Shown: positions 1-11,108 of the stretch, one piece after another
How positions within the stretch are numbered: position 1 is the first letter of the stretch
Layout of the letters: each line of letters begins with the position of its first letter
Assembly: GCA_009823505.1 (NCBI GenBank)
Contig: VZQC01006583.1
Coordinates: 907,344 to 971,343, forward strand
Length of the DNA: 64,000 nt
Direction of reading: 5' to 3'
Source of the DNA: Rhizomys pruinosus
Lineage: Eukaryota > Chordata > Mammalia > Rodentia > Spalacidae
The notes under the pieces: model-generated
Databases searched by the model: none
Told to the model about the DNA's origin: nothing
Seen by the model: the letters and a program-made list of their open reading frames with translations, nothing else
Position numbers and translations under genes: made by a program

Positions 1-165
1 CTTTGCTCTTCTCATTCTCATGTGTCCAAGGGTGTTCCCGGTAGACTTTGCTCTTCTCATTCTCACGTGTCCAAGGGTGTTCCCAGCAGGCTTTGCTCTT
101 CTCATTCTCACGTGTCCAAGGGTGTTCCCAGCAGGATTTGCTCTTCTCATTCTCACGTGTCCTGT
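1..165. repeat. 45-bp minisatellite, about 3.6 copies, cut by window edge
   Basis: Units start at 1, 46, 91 and 136, each beginning ctttgctcttctcattctca. Units differ by only a few bases (tgtgtcc or cgtgtcc; gtagact or agcaggc). The array surely continues to the left. The period is a multiple of three, so it leaves an open frame with a 15-residue repeat that should not be taken as a gene. Confidence 0.95.
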
Positions 166-889
166 GGTGGATTGTGACACCCAATGGCCAGGTCACTGAG
201 GTGTCTTTTAGACATCTCTTGGAGGAATTCAGCCATCTCCATGTCCCAGGATGCAAAGAATGGAGAACGTCCACCTTGGTCCCTCCGGGGAGAGCTAGGT
301 GCTATTACCAAAGTTTGTCAAATTGGCGACCCCAAATGTTTTCTTTTATTTAGAATCTCATAATATTCTGTCACAAATGTTTCATAATTGCCTCATGAAT
401 TATTCACCTGCAACTTAATAACCTTAAATTTTATGGGATTATGGTTTTGTGGGAGAAAAACATTACCAACTTGGGACCTCACTGTGAAGAGAAGGTGCTG
501 ACGAAGCCAATTTATTTTCACTATGCAGTAAAAGCCTTTTTTTGTAACTATGAAATATGGAATATTAATAAAAGAGAAAATAAGAAAACTAAAAGAAGAG
601 GAAAAAATCCTTACACTGCTCTTTCTAAAAGACTTGATTGCACTGCTGGGTATGCAGGGTTTCCCCAATGCCAAGGCTGACACAACCCGACTGTGGCTCA
701 TGTTACCTTCTTTGGTGAAACCAAAGAAAAATCCTTTGTGTTCCTTCTTTATTTACCTGGATTTGGTTTTCCTATATTTTTATCCATTACATGATGGTTT
801 TTCTATATATCCATTGATGAATCGTTTCTAATGTATATGGGCATTTTGACTACATGTATGTAATTACACACATGTTGTACAATGCTCAA
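166..889. other. Intergenic, nothing recognised
   Basis: AT-rich single-copy-looking DNA. Short ORFs here lack any recognisable motif or splice context. Confidence 0.5.
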
Positions 890-1034
890 GGAGTCCAGAA
901 GACGATGTTGGATCCCCTGTAACTGGAGTCCCCAACAGTTGTTAGCCGCCATGTGGGTATGGGAAGCTGAACCCAGGTCCTCTACAAGAGCAGCAAGTGC
1001 TCTGAAGTGCAGAGTCCTCTTTCCAGCCCCTCAC
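890..1034 (-). mobile_element. B2-family SINE fragment
   Basis: On the minus strand it reads as a B2 body: the tRNA-derived B-box-like part (gaacccaggtcctc on plus), then the ccatgtgg motif and the gatcccctgtaactgg block typical of cricetid-type B2. It is diverged and lacks a clear tail. Confidence 0.75.
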
Positions 1035-1035
1035 T

Positions 1036-1080
1036 GATGATTTTTAACACACATCTCTGTGTGTATGTGTGAGTGCCTGC

Positions 1081-1118
<38 letters not shown>

Positions 1119-1290
1119 CCGTGCATGCGCACCCTGTGTAGGCACCCACAAAGGCCAGAAGAGAGCATCAGATCCCTTGGAGCTAGAGTTATAGGTGGAT
1201 ATGAGGTGCCTGACTTGGGTTCTGGGCACTGAACTAGGGCCCTCTGGAAGGGCAATATGCTCTTATCCACTGGGCCATCTCTCCAGCACT
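1036..1290 (-). mobile_element. B2/B4-related SINE with internal (TG)n
   Basis: It ends on plus with the head motif gggccatctctccagca, the reverse complement of the B2 head, and contains the gatcccttggagctagag block. A (TG)n run at about 1,084-1,114 sits in the tail half and explains the His/Thr-rich open frames here. Confidence 0.75.
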
Positions 1291-2006
1291 TGTAGACAGT
1301 TTTCAAATTCTTATCACTCTTTCATAATCCTTGGCAGTTAGAGTGTTTGTTTTTAAATGTCCTTGCTAAAACTAAGGACTCTGAGACTGTAGTGGAAGAA
1401 GCAGTGGCCGAAAGATTTGAGCCCAAGTCTAGATTCTCATATCATTGGTGCATATATTTAGCAATTCAATTAAGTTTTCTTAGCCTGGTTTCCTGATAAA
1501 GGATGAGGTGAGCTTTTGCAAGAACAAGGCCCTGTAGAAATATACTCAATTGGCCAAATAATGCAGGTGAGGAGACTGTGGGGTTGATGGAGCTGATCCC
1601 AGGTGGGATCAGCTAGACAGGAGATGGACAGGAAGCTCCAAAGGACAGTGGATTCATTGCAGAGAGCTCAGAAAAATGCCAACTATTGCTTCAGTTTGAA
1701 TTTTTCTTTATGCAAGAAAGAACAAAATAACTCTCTTGCCTTCAATGCTGGGTAATACTGGCTGACATTCATATTCCCTTATTAATCAGATGAATGGCAT
1801 CTGTCATCAGTAAAGCTGAGGCAGGAGACTTTGAGTTTGAGGCAGAGTTCCCCTATGAGATCCTGGCTTCAAAATTCCAAACAAAAAACAAGAAAAAAAA
1901 AACATTTTATTGAAATGACATGTGCTCTTTTTAGAACCAAGGAGTACTAGAATGATAACAGGATTGTTGAAAGTCTCTTCACACTTCCATGTCACCGATG
2001 GGAGAA
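1291..2006. other. Intergenic, nothing recognised
   Basis: No SINE, LTR or coding signal that I can support. Confidence 0.5.
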
Positions 2007-2357
2007 CTGAGGCCTAGTGGAAAGAGCAGACACCACTGAAACTGAGGCCTAGTGGAAAGAGCAGACACCACTGAAACTGAGGCCTAGTGGACAGAGCAGA
2101 CACCACTGAAACTGAGGCCTAGTGGACAGAGCAGACACCACTGAAACTGAGGCCTAGTGGACAGAGCAGACACCACTGAAACTGAGGCCTAGTGGACAGA
2201 GCAGACACCACTGAAACTGAGGCCTAGTGGACAGAGCAGACACCACTGAAACTGAGGCCTAGTGGACAGAGCAGACACCACTGAAACTGAGGCCTAGTGG
2301 AAAGAGCAGACACCACTGAAACTGAGGCCTAGTGGACAGAGCAGACACCACTGAAAC
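2007..2357. repeat. 35-bp minisatellite, 10 copies
   Basis: Units begin ctgaggcctagtgga and end accactgaaa, with a strict 35-bp period from 2,007. Units differ mainly by aaag or acag after gtgg, so the array is very homogeneous and probably length-variable. Confidence 0.95.
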
Positions 2358-3979
2358 TCCACAGCAGTCAGCAGCAGACCCTGGGACACATGAGTTCTTT
2401 GATTAAAAATACTGAGCACTTCTCTGAATGTACAGTACCAGCAATGTGCTACAGGTAAGGCCTCGACAGAGAGCAGGGCTTTACTAATGAACATGGGGCA
2501 GCGGGGGGTGGGGGGCAGGAGCTGAGCTGGAGGGAAGAGTGGCCGACCACTGAATCCTGCATACAAAGCTCGGGAATCTAAGGGGCAGATGTTTCGGATT
2601 GGCTGGAACTGAGTCATCCAATTAAAGCACAAACCAGTCCCCTACAGGCTGTGCTTCTGTCCTTGTAGCCTGTGCTGCTTCTAATAACGCTTTATTAAAA
2701 TCCTCTGGGTCCTGAATAATTTTCCTAGCGATGCTTCTTTCTTATTGCTTTCCTGGCCCCACAGTAAGGACAGTGAGTGTTCTTAACGAATAGAGTGAAC
2801 AGTTGGATGCAACTCATTTGGCCTAAATGACTCTCTGTCCTCTGTCTAATCATGCTCTGGGGATGTCCTGCCCTGCTGCTGTTCTGAGTGGACGATGGAC
2901 AGTGATCCCTGCTCATGTCTGAGAGTGCAGAAAGTGTCACAATCTTAGGACATGGTCTGCAAAGAGATTTCGGATTTGGTTACTAGAGGGTCCAGCCATC
3001 AGCTCAGAGCAGAGAGCTTACATTTGCTAAGGCCATGTGCTAAGGCTCTTCTTTCTTAGGGTCTTCTCTCTGGGTTCCCTGAATTCTCTAGATGTAGCTT
3101 CTGATAGAGACTTGCTGGGATCTGTTCTTCCAGGGAGGAATTGTGATATTCCGCCTCTTCCTAATGATGGCGTTCTCAGTTACAACATGGTAGTCAACCC
3201 GTCACGAGTTCTTACTAAACAGGAGTCAAGTTGACTGGTGCTAAGTGGTCAAAGTGGTCTTCCTCGTCAGGGCGCGTACCCCCTCTGCTCCACCGCTCAC
3301 TCCCATTTTACCACTGGCCATGATAAAGCTCAGGAGGCTGACTTGACTAAGATCTCATGCAGAAGATGTACAAGTCTGCGGGACTCGAGAGGCCATGCGC
3401 TTCCCCTGATGGATCAAGCACATTGCTCACTTCTAGGGATGGTGTCCTTTATGTCTAGGGCTTTGTGTTGAAGCTCACGCTTCCTATTGGGAAGATAAGC
3501 TCATTGCAGATGGGATGATGGGATGGTTATAGCAGCCAGTCTGCTCTGTACTGGAATTATTATCCTGAACTGAGAGGCAGCTTTGGAGATGTAATTGTGG
3601 ATGCAGTGGTGTCTAAATGGGAGTCTGAGGAATTGTAATCATTAGGAGGGAAGACGGCTAAGGATCTCCCCTGTAAAATATTGTGATTTCTCTTAACCCT
3701 GCCAGTGCATACCCAAAGTTATAGACCCAATTATCTTGATTGTTGGTGTTTGTGGACATTGCTGTTGGATGTAAAATCTAGGTTAGCTAATGAGGGGCAA
3801 GCCAACAAGGAGAGTGCTGGAAAGCCCTGGAATGTAGGAGGATCAGAGAAAACAAATCGAAATAAGAAGATCAGGAAAAGATGATCCTCAGGGGCCTGCC
3901 AAGGACAGACACACCTGGGTGTGACACAGGGGTTTAGCTTGGTCAGTGTGGCAACAGCGGATGTAGGGGTGGCTTAGTT
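2358..3979. other. Intergenic, nothing recognised
   Basis: Mixed-composition DNA without recognisable repeats or exons. The open frames at 3,037-3,471 have no motif I recognise and no splice structure, so I do not call a gene. Confidence 0.45.
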
Positions 3980-4315
3980 TCCTTCCCTGCCGTGCTGATA
4001 AAATACTCTGATAAATGCCACCTAAGGGAGACAGGGTTTGTTTTAGCCCATAGATCAGAGATAAGGTCCATCAGACAGGAAGGCAAGGCCCAGGAGCTTG
4101 GAGCAGCTGGTCACAGCCACAGTCAGGAGACAGCAATGCATGCTGGGATCAGCTATCTTCTGGTACTTTCACAGTCCAGGATCCTCAGCCAGGGAAAGGT
4201 CCTGCCTGCTGTGAGGATGGGTCTTCCTCTGTAAATGCAGGCACTCAGGGTAATCCTCCCCAGGCGTGCTCAGAGGTTCATCTCCTGGGATCCTAAGAGT
4301 CCATCATGTTGACAG
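3980..4315 (-). mobile_element. Muroid interspersed repeat, family R (minus copy)
   Basis: The copy begins on plus near gctgataaaatactctgata and ends near catcatgttgac. Its internal order (obtain, cagcagctggtcacagc, tgctgggatc, cctgcctgctg) is shared with copies at 15.65, 24.89 and 53.03 kb, and in the opposite orientation at 4.98 and 58.21 kb. I recognise it as a common rodent medium-reiteration repeat but cannot name the family safely; I call it family R here. Confidence 0.6.
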
Positions 4316-4609
4316 CACTTAGCATCACAGAGGCATGTGTACTCCCCGAAAACAGATGTAACATTTTATATGTACATTCCAAATTAAAACATTTAAATCA
4401 GCATACAAAAGAAAAGGCTTATGGCATGCTAGTCCATGAAAACTTCACTCATGCCCCCCCTTTACTCTCTCTCCTGTTCCTCATCCCGCCCCCCGAAGGT
4501 CACCTTCCTCCCCGTAAACAGTCCAGTGTCTACTTTCATGTCATGTTTAAATGTAGATTCTACATATAGGCCAAAATATATTTTTTAATTTCACTGGAAA
4601 GCAGGTGCA

Positions 4610-4885
4610 CTGTGGGGCTAGGGTGATGGCTGGGAGCAGAAGGTGTTTGCCCGGCAAGCGTGAAGTCTACAGTTCAGATTCCCCCAGCCCACAGAAAGCT
4701 GGGTGAGGGTGGTCACCTGTGACAGCACCTAGGAGGTGGAAACAGGAGGCCCTGGGTCAGCTGGCCAGCTGGACTAGATGAATAGGCCAGCTTCAGGGTT
4801 CAGCGAGACCCAAGCACGCACATGTGCCAACATATATACTTACATGCGCACATACCACACACAGACACATTCAAACAAAAGAGAG
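4610..4885 (+). mobile_element. B4-family SINE
   Basis: It starts with a tRNA/ID-like head (ggctagggtgatggctggga, then cggcaagcgtgaag) and continues into a B1-like half (cacctgtgacagcacctaggaggtggaaacaggagg), then a CA-rich tail at 4,812-4,872. That head-plus-B1 order is diagnostic of B4/RSINE1. Confidence 0.8.
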
Positions 4886-4977
4886 TGCATAACTTTCATT
4901 TTTAAAAAGTGATCATCAATGTTTTAGAGGATTGAATCTGCTGGAATAACTGGGACAAAGATCCGGATGCTTCATCT

Positions 4978-5305
4978 TCAGTGTCCACTTGACCGGATTG
5001 GTGTCATCGAGGGGACCTGTCTCTGGGTGTGTCTGAGAGTATTTCCAAAGCAATTTAACTGACAAGGAAAGACCCGCCCGAAATGCGGGAGCACCATAGC
5101 ATGGGCTGGGCTTCCAAACTGAAGGAAGGAGAAAGCGAGGAAAGCACCAGCGTGCATCTGGCTTCCTGACCGTGGACCCCACGTGACCAGCTGCCTCTGG
5201 CTCCTGGCACCATGGCTCCCTCCCAGGAAGGACTGCACCTTTGAACCGGGACCCAAATAAATCTGTCTTAAGTTGTTTTGTCACAGAGATCAGAAAAGTA
5301 GCTCT
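4978..5305 (+). mobile_element. Interspersed repeat, family R (plus copy)
   Basis: It reads gtgtccacttgaccggatt at the start, has the catgggctgggcttcc and cttcctgaccgtggacccc blocks, an aataaa at about 5,256, and a gttttgtcacagagatcaga end. This is the reverse orientation of the 3.98 kb copy. Confidence 0.65.
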
Positions 5306-5930
5306 AAAACTAGACTTAACAGTGGGTTGGGGGGTTCCACAAAGCTAGAGTTGGGCGGTCGCCCACAGCATAGGCATTTGTTGAGAGCATGACGTTCTTA
5401 CAACACTAAGATGTTCTGGCCGCACAGCCATTGCTCTACTGAATCTCCACAACGCTGCTTCGAAGGAGACCCTGCCATGCTCTCCCTTTTACATTTGGGG
5501 ACATGGAGACATCAGAGATGATGCAATGCGTCCAAAGTCTCTTTATTAGCACAGGGCTGAGCCTCAATCAGGACTGAGCGATGTCCCTGTGGGGTCCATC
5601 ACCCAAGCCTGTCCCGTGTGTCCTCCTTAGAGAAGAGAGTGCCTGCCAGGGATGGTTGAAGGCGTATGTGTCTTCCTGTGTCGCCTGTGTGGGTGCATAG
5701 ATGCAGCTTCTCACATGGCCTCAAGTTGGGGTGTTTATGAGCTGGTTTTGGGGAAGGATTATAGTAGATAAGGAGAGGGAATATTGGCAATCCTAGAGAA
5801 CCAGAATGGAAGCCTGTCCTCTGATCGCAAGATCCAGGGCTGGCTAGTCTAATCACTTGCCTTTCTCTCTACCAAATACAATTTTTTTGCAGTCCCCTTT
5901 TGCCCCTGGTACCTACTTTCTGGCATTTGC
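5306..5930. other. Intergenic, nothing recognised
   Basis: No repeat or coding signal supported. Confidence 0.5.
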
Positions 5931-5932
5931 GA

Positions 5933-5972
5933 TATCTATGTCTATATCTATCTATCTATCTATCTATCTATC

Positions 5973-6007
<35 letters not shown>

Positions 6008-6118
6008 ATCTATCTATCTATCTATCTTTCTATCTATATCATCTATCTATATCATCTATATTTATATCTATCTATATCTATGTCTATATTTATATCTACC
6101 TATCTCTATCTATCTATC

Positions 6119-6165
<47 letters not shown>
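5933..6165. repeat. (TATC)n / GATA-type microsatellite
   Basis: An imperfect ATCT tetranucleotide tract of about 230 bp, with runs of up to 12 units broken by catct and tatatc variants. The Ile/Tyr/Leu/Ser open frames over it are artefacts. Confidence 0.97.
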
Positions 6166-6384
6166 AACAAATCTATACTTTTAACGTTCTTATACTTCCC
6201 ACAAATAAGAAAAGAACTAGGAAAAGATTCCCCCAGGTATGGAGATTTCTTTACCCTAGTTGTTTGGACTTCAGTGAGTGGAAGTGCCTGTTCTTTCTTC
6301 TGCCCCTTCTATGCTCCTCTCATCTCAGTTCTACACCTCACCCCCAAGAGCAGGCCTACTTGATCTTGAGTTCAGCTTTTACTT

Positions 6385-6500
6385 TGGGGGGGGGGGCTGT
6401 GAGATGGTTTGATAGCATAGGCTGGCTTGGAACTCCTGATCCTCCTGTCTCTGCCTCCTGAGGACTAGACTCACAGGTATAGGTCACATATCACCCAGGC
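6385..6500 (-). mobile_element. B1 SINE fragment
   Basis: On plus it shows tagcataggctggcttggaa, ctcctgatcctcctgtctct and gcctcctgaggact, the minus-strand arrangement of B1, after a G run at 6,386-6,396. Confidence 0.65.
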
Positions 6501-7554
6501 TTCAGATTTTATTTTGACTCAACAAAAGAAGAATATCTAATTAAAATTACTTGGACGTTCTCTGTGCATAAAATTGCACATAAATTATCTCAGTTAACAC
6601 ACACAATGACTTGTACTGTCGGAGCTTCAATGAACCTTAGCAACTGGCTAAGGCTTCACAGCTAAGAAGCGATAGGCTGGAATTCAAGACCAAAGCAAGG
6701 AGCTTTGGGTCTGTCAGGGCACCTCAGGGCCCTGATGTGGCATCTTCCTGGATATCTGCATTTATTGATGGGCTTTAGAAGTTAGTGGTTATGGGACTTG
6801 GAGAGAGTCTGGTCACTGGGTGTTGGGGAAACTCTTGCTGGTGGAGGATCTCCCAGGATTCTGTGAATACTAACGCTCTTACCCTCCCCCATCTCTTAAC
6901 CCAACCTGCAGCTCAGGGACTCACTCAGCTGGTTAATTCTCATTCTCCTCCTTTCAACCTCAGGAGAAAATGAGGCAAACATTTTTATAGAAAATAAACC
7001 AGTCTTCCTTGCAAAGGGCCCTGAGCTGCATTTTGTAGCATCCTGAAAGCTCTTTAAGTAAAAATGTAGTTTTAAAACCTGACCCACAAGCATCCTTCCA
7101 GCTGTATGCAGATCTCTAGCGCCCTATTGTGGCAGAAGCTGAAAATGCAGTGGGCCATGAACTGACTTCTTGCAGTATGTCTTGAAAGTTATGCTTTGGA
7201 CAGTTCTAAGCACGGATGCTTAGTTCACATTTTTTGTAGTATTGGATCAGAAAAAAAGTAACACAGTCCAAACTTCTGGATGAGGTGGGCACTGTGGGCA
7301 GGCTGTCACTGGAATATTTCTCTAACATTCCAGAATAGAAGCCTGTAATGTCAGCAAAGTTGCTTTGCTGCTTGGTAAACTGAGGGTCAGAGAGGGTAAG
7401 AAGCAGAACTCGCACTGGTTAGTCAGAGAGGGGAGCAGGAAGGGCTTGTGTCGACTCTGGTCTCACTCTACCAGGGTGTGTCACTGAGGCACTGCAGTGC
7501 CTGCTTTGGAAATCCACTGAGGACTCACATGTGAGAACTTTCTGTGGGGAGGGA
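6501..7554. other. Intergenic, nothing recognised
   Basis: Unique-looking sequence with no exon or repeat that I can defend. Confidence 0.5.
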
Positions 7555-7555
7555 C

Positions 7556-7745
7556 CTGTGGAGATGGCTCAGCAGTTAAGACCACTGGCTGCTTTTACAG
7601 AGGACCTGGGTTCAGTTCTCAGCACCCACATGCCAGCTGACAACCAGTGTCCTCTTCTGGCAGCCACTGGCATTACACACATGGGTGCACTTACATCCAT
7701 GTAGGGAAAACATACATATAGAACAAAAATAAATTTTAAGAAAGA
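7556..7745 (+). mobile_element. B2 SINE
   Basis: Head gtggagatggctcagcagtt, B-box-like region gacctgggttcagttctcag, caccc­acatgcc block and an A-rich end caaaaataaattttaaga. Near full length. Confidence 0.85.
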
Positions 7746-8520
7746 ACTCTCTGGGTCAGGCACATGTTATATGCTCTCATGTGGAATACCCCATTCAGTC
7801 ATCACAGCCACTATGTGAGGTAAACATCTCAACTTTCCAAATGAGAACTCAGCTGCAGTAGGCTGGGAACAGCCCCAGATCATGCAGCCTGAGTGGAAGA
7901 CTGAGTGCTGGGAATCAGGAGTTGAAATCTAACCCACTTGCTTTAAGTAGCCACATGGTTTGATGCTGTAGCAGATCTAAGCCATGGGTTCTCAGCAGTG
8001 TCTCCTCTAAATACTCCTGCCCTGCCTCCTGATCTGGCTCAGTGTTCCTGAGAGTTTTGTGAAGAGCACAGAGACTGAGGGAGTCGACTGTCAAGACCCT
8101 TTTAAACTGAGACGTGATCACCGGGAGAAAGGTGACTCTGTGTGTACCTCAGAAAGCATCGTCTCTGAAGTCAGCAGAGTGGGGCTCCTTTGGACGGTCT
8201 TGGGCAACTTAGTCACTTCATGGACTCATAAAGGAGGGCTGTAGAGACACGAGAGCCATGTGTACAAGGCACTGTCTGTAGTCGTGATGGTGGGATGCAG
8301 TGATTCCATCCAAGATTCATTTTCCTGCACCATGGAGGGGTAGAATATCGCCTGCCTCAGAGAGTGGATGTAAGAGTTAAGTGTGTCTGCCACACAGCAC
8401 CTGGCAAGGCCAAGCCCGCTCAGTAAAGGGGTACACAGTGACTCAACCATGGCAACACCGACCATGGAGAGACTCTAACCCATCTCAGGTGCCATGTTGG
8501 GTTTGGGGTGTGTCTCTGAG
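7746..8520. other. Intergenic, nothing recognised
   Basis: No feature supported. Several short open frames on both strands lack motifs. Confidence 0.5.

Positions 8521-8521
<1 letters not shown>

Positions 8522-8563
<42 letters not shown>
8522..8563. repeat. (CA)n microsatellite
   Basis: About 21 uninterrupted CA dinucleotides. Confidence 0.97.
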
Positions 8564-8568
<5 letters not shown>

Positions 8569-9285
8569 GACTTAGATACAGAAGCAAAACCAACCTACTG
8601 ATGAAAGAAAGAAGCAAGGACTGCCCTCTGTGGGGGTTGAAAGAACGGGAGGATGTAGCACCCAAGCCTTCACTGGAAGCCACAGAATCCTGACCTCTCA
8701 CCAGGGGAGTACTGGCTCTTGGGAGCAACAGAAGACAGACCCACAAATGACTTAATTGCCTCAGGAGGAATGGCTGTGACTAAACGGCTGTATTGAGCTC
8801 TGGGTTTTGAGCCCATTGAGTCCCTCACTTTAATCTTGGGCTGCTGCAGGCTTCGAACTCCCAGGTCCTATTGATTGGCCCCACCCCTCCTCCTCCAGCT
8901 AAAGTTTGCTCCATACACCTCACTTGGCTTTCTGGATCTCTGGTCACCGCCCTCATCTCCTGACCCAGTGACTGGCTTGGTCAGACACGCTGCTGGCAGG
9001 GAGCTTCCAGTGCCCGTTGACTGGTGATAACGGCAGTGGGCAAATGAGTGCCACCCTCCCACCTCTGGCTCTAGGCACTGGCTTGCTTTAGCCATACATT
9101 TTGCTTTGGAGTTTCTTTCCTTCAAATAAGCTTTGGAAAGAAAGAACTGGATTCTGGAAGTCCTTTGAGATGACTATTCCTGGGGTGATGTTCTGGGAGG
9201 AATTTAGAAAGTATAGTTTGAGCTCTAAGTTACACCAGAATTGCCCCAGAGCTACTATGAAAGCTTCCCTGGGCCAAATATGTGT
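8564..9285. other. Intergenic, nothing recognised
   Basis: No repeat or coding signal supported. Confidence 0.5.
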
Positions 9286-9358
9286 TGACTCAGTACTGTG
9301 CTGAGTCACCCCCAGGACTGTGCTGAGTCACCCCCAGGACTCTGCTGAGTCACCCCCA
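9286..9358. promoter_or_regulatory. 22-bp tandem repeat carrying AP-1/NF-E2-type motifs
   Basis: Three 22-bp units (ctgagtcacccccaggact core) place TGAGTCA at 9,302-9,308, 9,324-9,330 and 9,346-9,352. A TGACTCA lies just before at 9,286-9,292 and another TGAGTCA at 9,434-9,440. The three in the array sit in a GCTGAGTCA context (NF-E2/Bach/Nrf-type half of a Maf recognition element). The motif match is exact; any regulatory activity is inference. Confidence 0.5.
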
Positions 9359-9420
9359 GCACTCACATCCGATCTTTTTGTATTAAGGTGGATTTCACTT
9401 GACATGAAATTAAGCATCTT

Positions 9421-9615
9421 GGGGTTGGAGAGTTGAGTCAGCTGGTTAGAAGCAGATGGTGAGCTCACAGAGGACTCAAGGTCAGTTCCCAGCATCCATG
9501 TCCGGTGGCTCCAAAGCATCTGTAACTCGAGATCCAGGGGATCTGACAGTCCTGGATCCACAGGCATCTGCACTCACATCGCAGTCACAGACTACAGACA
9601 CATAACTTTTAAAAA
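9421..9615 (+). mobile_element. B2 SINE, diverged
   Basis: Head ggttggagagttgagtcagc, then gaggactcaaggtcagttcc and cagcatccatgtccggtggc, ending in aacttttaaaaaaatta. Confidence 0.7.
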
Positions 9616-10019
9616 AATTACCTTCAAATTTTCTCCTGGGAGAAAACCCAGGGTTGCGGCAATAGCTTGTGTCACTTTGAGGGTCGCTTGGACCACCTTG
9701 ACCAGCAACTTGGAGGGGTTCTCCTGTCTGGCACTGTGTTTCTAGTTATGTAGCCTTCAGTCATACATATGCATTCATGTACAGATATCGTATGCATATG
9801 TTTCAGTCGGATTTTGAACTAATACATTTCCCTCTGGTTTTTCACACCACCTAAGCTTTATTTCTCCTCTCTCTCCCTCCCTCCTCTCTCTTCAGCTTAC
9901 GTACTCTCATTTCCCCCTTGATAACACCTGTCTTCTACTATCCCTCATCTCAGGCTCCTTCTTTCCCTCTACCCCCATGGTTCAGTTCTTCTTCCTGGCT
10001 CTTGCCGTTATATCGGTGT
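9616..10019. other. Intergenic, pyrimidine-rich near 9,860-9,910
   Basis: A ctctctccctccctcctctc stretch is visible; nothing else recognised. Confidence 0.5.
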
Positions 10020-11108
10020 GGTGGTTTGGGTGAGAATGTCCCCCATAGGCTCCAAGTATTCAGGCATTTTTGTCCCAGTTGCAAGTGCTGTTTTGGGACA
10101 TCTTAGGAGGTGTGGCCTTGCAGGAGGAAGCTCGTCACAGGGGGCGGGCTTAGAGAGTTCTTAAACCTTGCTGGATCTCCAGTTGCTCTCTGCTTCCTGT
10201 GTCTGCTTGAAGATGGGGGCCTCTGCTTCCTGCTGCGGCACTTCCTGCTGCGGCACTTCCTGCTGCGGCACTTCCTGCTGCGGCACTTCCTGCTGCGGCA
10301 CTTCCTGCTGCGGCACTTCCTGCTGCGGCACTTCCTGCTGCGGCACTTCCTGCTGCGGCACTTCCTGCTGCGGCACTTCCTGCTGCGGCACTTCCTGCTG
10401 CGGCACTTCCTGCTGCGGCACTTCCTGCTGCGGCACTTCCTGCTGCGGCACTTCCTGCTGCGGCACTTCCTGCTGCGGCACTTCCTGCTGCGGCACTTCC
10501 TGCTGCGGCACTTCCTGCTGCGGCACTTCCTGCTGCGGCACTTCCTGCTGCGGCACTTCCTGCTGCGGCACTTCCTGCTGCGGCACTTCCTGCTGCGGCA
10601 CTTCCTGCTGCGGCACTTCCTGCTGCGGCACTTCCTGCTGCGGCACTTCCTGCTGCGGCACTTCCTGCTGCGGCACTTCCTGCTGCGGCACTTCCTGCTG
10701 CGGCACTTCCTGCTGCGGCACTTCCTGCTGCGGCACTTCCTGCTGCGGCACTTCCTGCTGCGGCACTTCCTGCTGCGGCACTTCCTGCTGCGGCACTTCC
10801 TGCTGCGGCACTTCCTGCTGCGGCACTTCCTGCTGCGGCACTTCCTGCTGCGGCACTTCCTGCTGCGGCACTTCCTGCTGCGGCACTTCCTGCTGCGGCA
10901 CTTCCTGCTGCGGCACTTCCTGCTGCGGCACTTCCTGCTGCGGCACTTCCTGCTCCAGCACTTCCTGCTCCAGCACTTCCTGCCACCCTGCCTCCCCAGC
11001 AGGACAAACTCTTAATTCTCCTGCAACTACAAGCTCGAATAACCTCTTCCTTGTGTAAATTCCTTGGATCTGAGCATTTTATCACAGCAACAGAAAAGTA
11101 ACTAAGAC
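10020..11108 (+). mobile_element. Interspersed repeat (family R-like) hosting a VNTR
   Basis: The left part (ggtggtttgggtgagaatgt, ttaggaggtgtggccttgca) and right part (ttccttgtgtaaattccttg, tatcacagcaacagaaaagt, aactaagaca) are the two ends of one common rodent repeat. In normal copies the middle contains a short ctgcttcctg-rich segment; here that segment is replaced by a 750-bp VNTR. Confidence 0.6.
10227..10976. repeat. 15-bp VNTR: 48 perfect units plus 2 variant units
   Basis: The unit ttcctgctgcggcac repeats without a single change from 10,227 to 10,946 (720 bp, 48 units). Two units with ctcc-agcac follow (10,947-10,976), then a degenerate one. Each unit has one CpG, 10 of 15 bases are G or C, and observed/expected CpG is 0.625. 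Because 15 is a multiple of three, frames on both strands stay open and give pentapeptide repeats (LLRHF, CGTSC, AAGSA, QQEVP). These give open frames of 271-332 codons, but with no promoter, splice or homology evidence I do not call a gene. Confidence 0.98.

Noticed and set aside
5857..6363. Ile/Tyr/Leu/Ser-rich frame resembling a membrane protein
   Set aside because: It is the ATCT microsatellite; the same applies to frames at 35.2, 37.0 and 37.9 kb.
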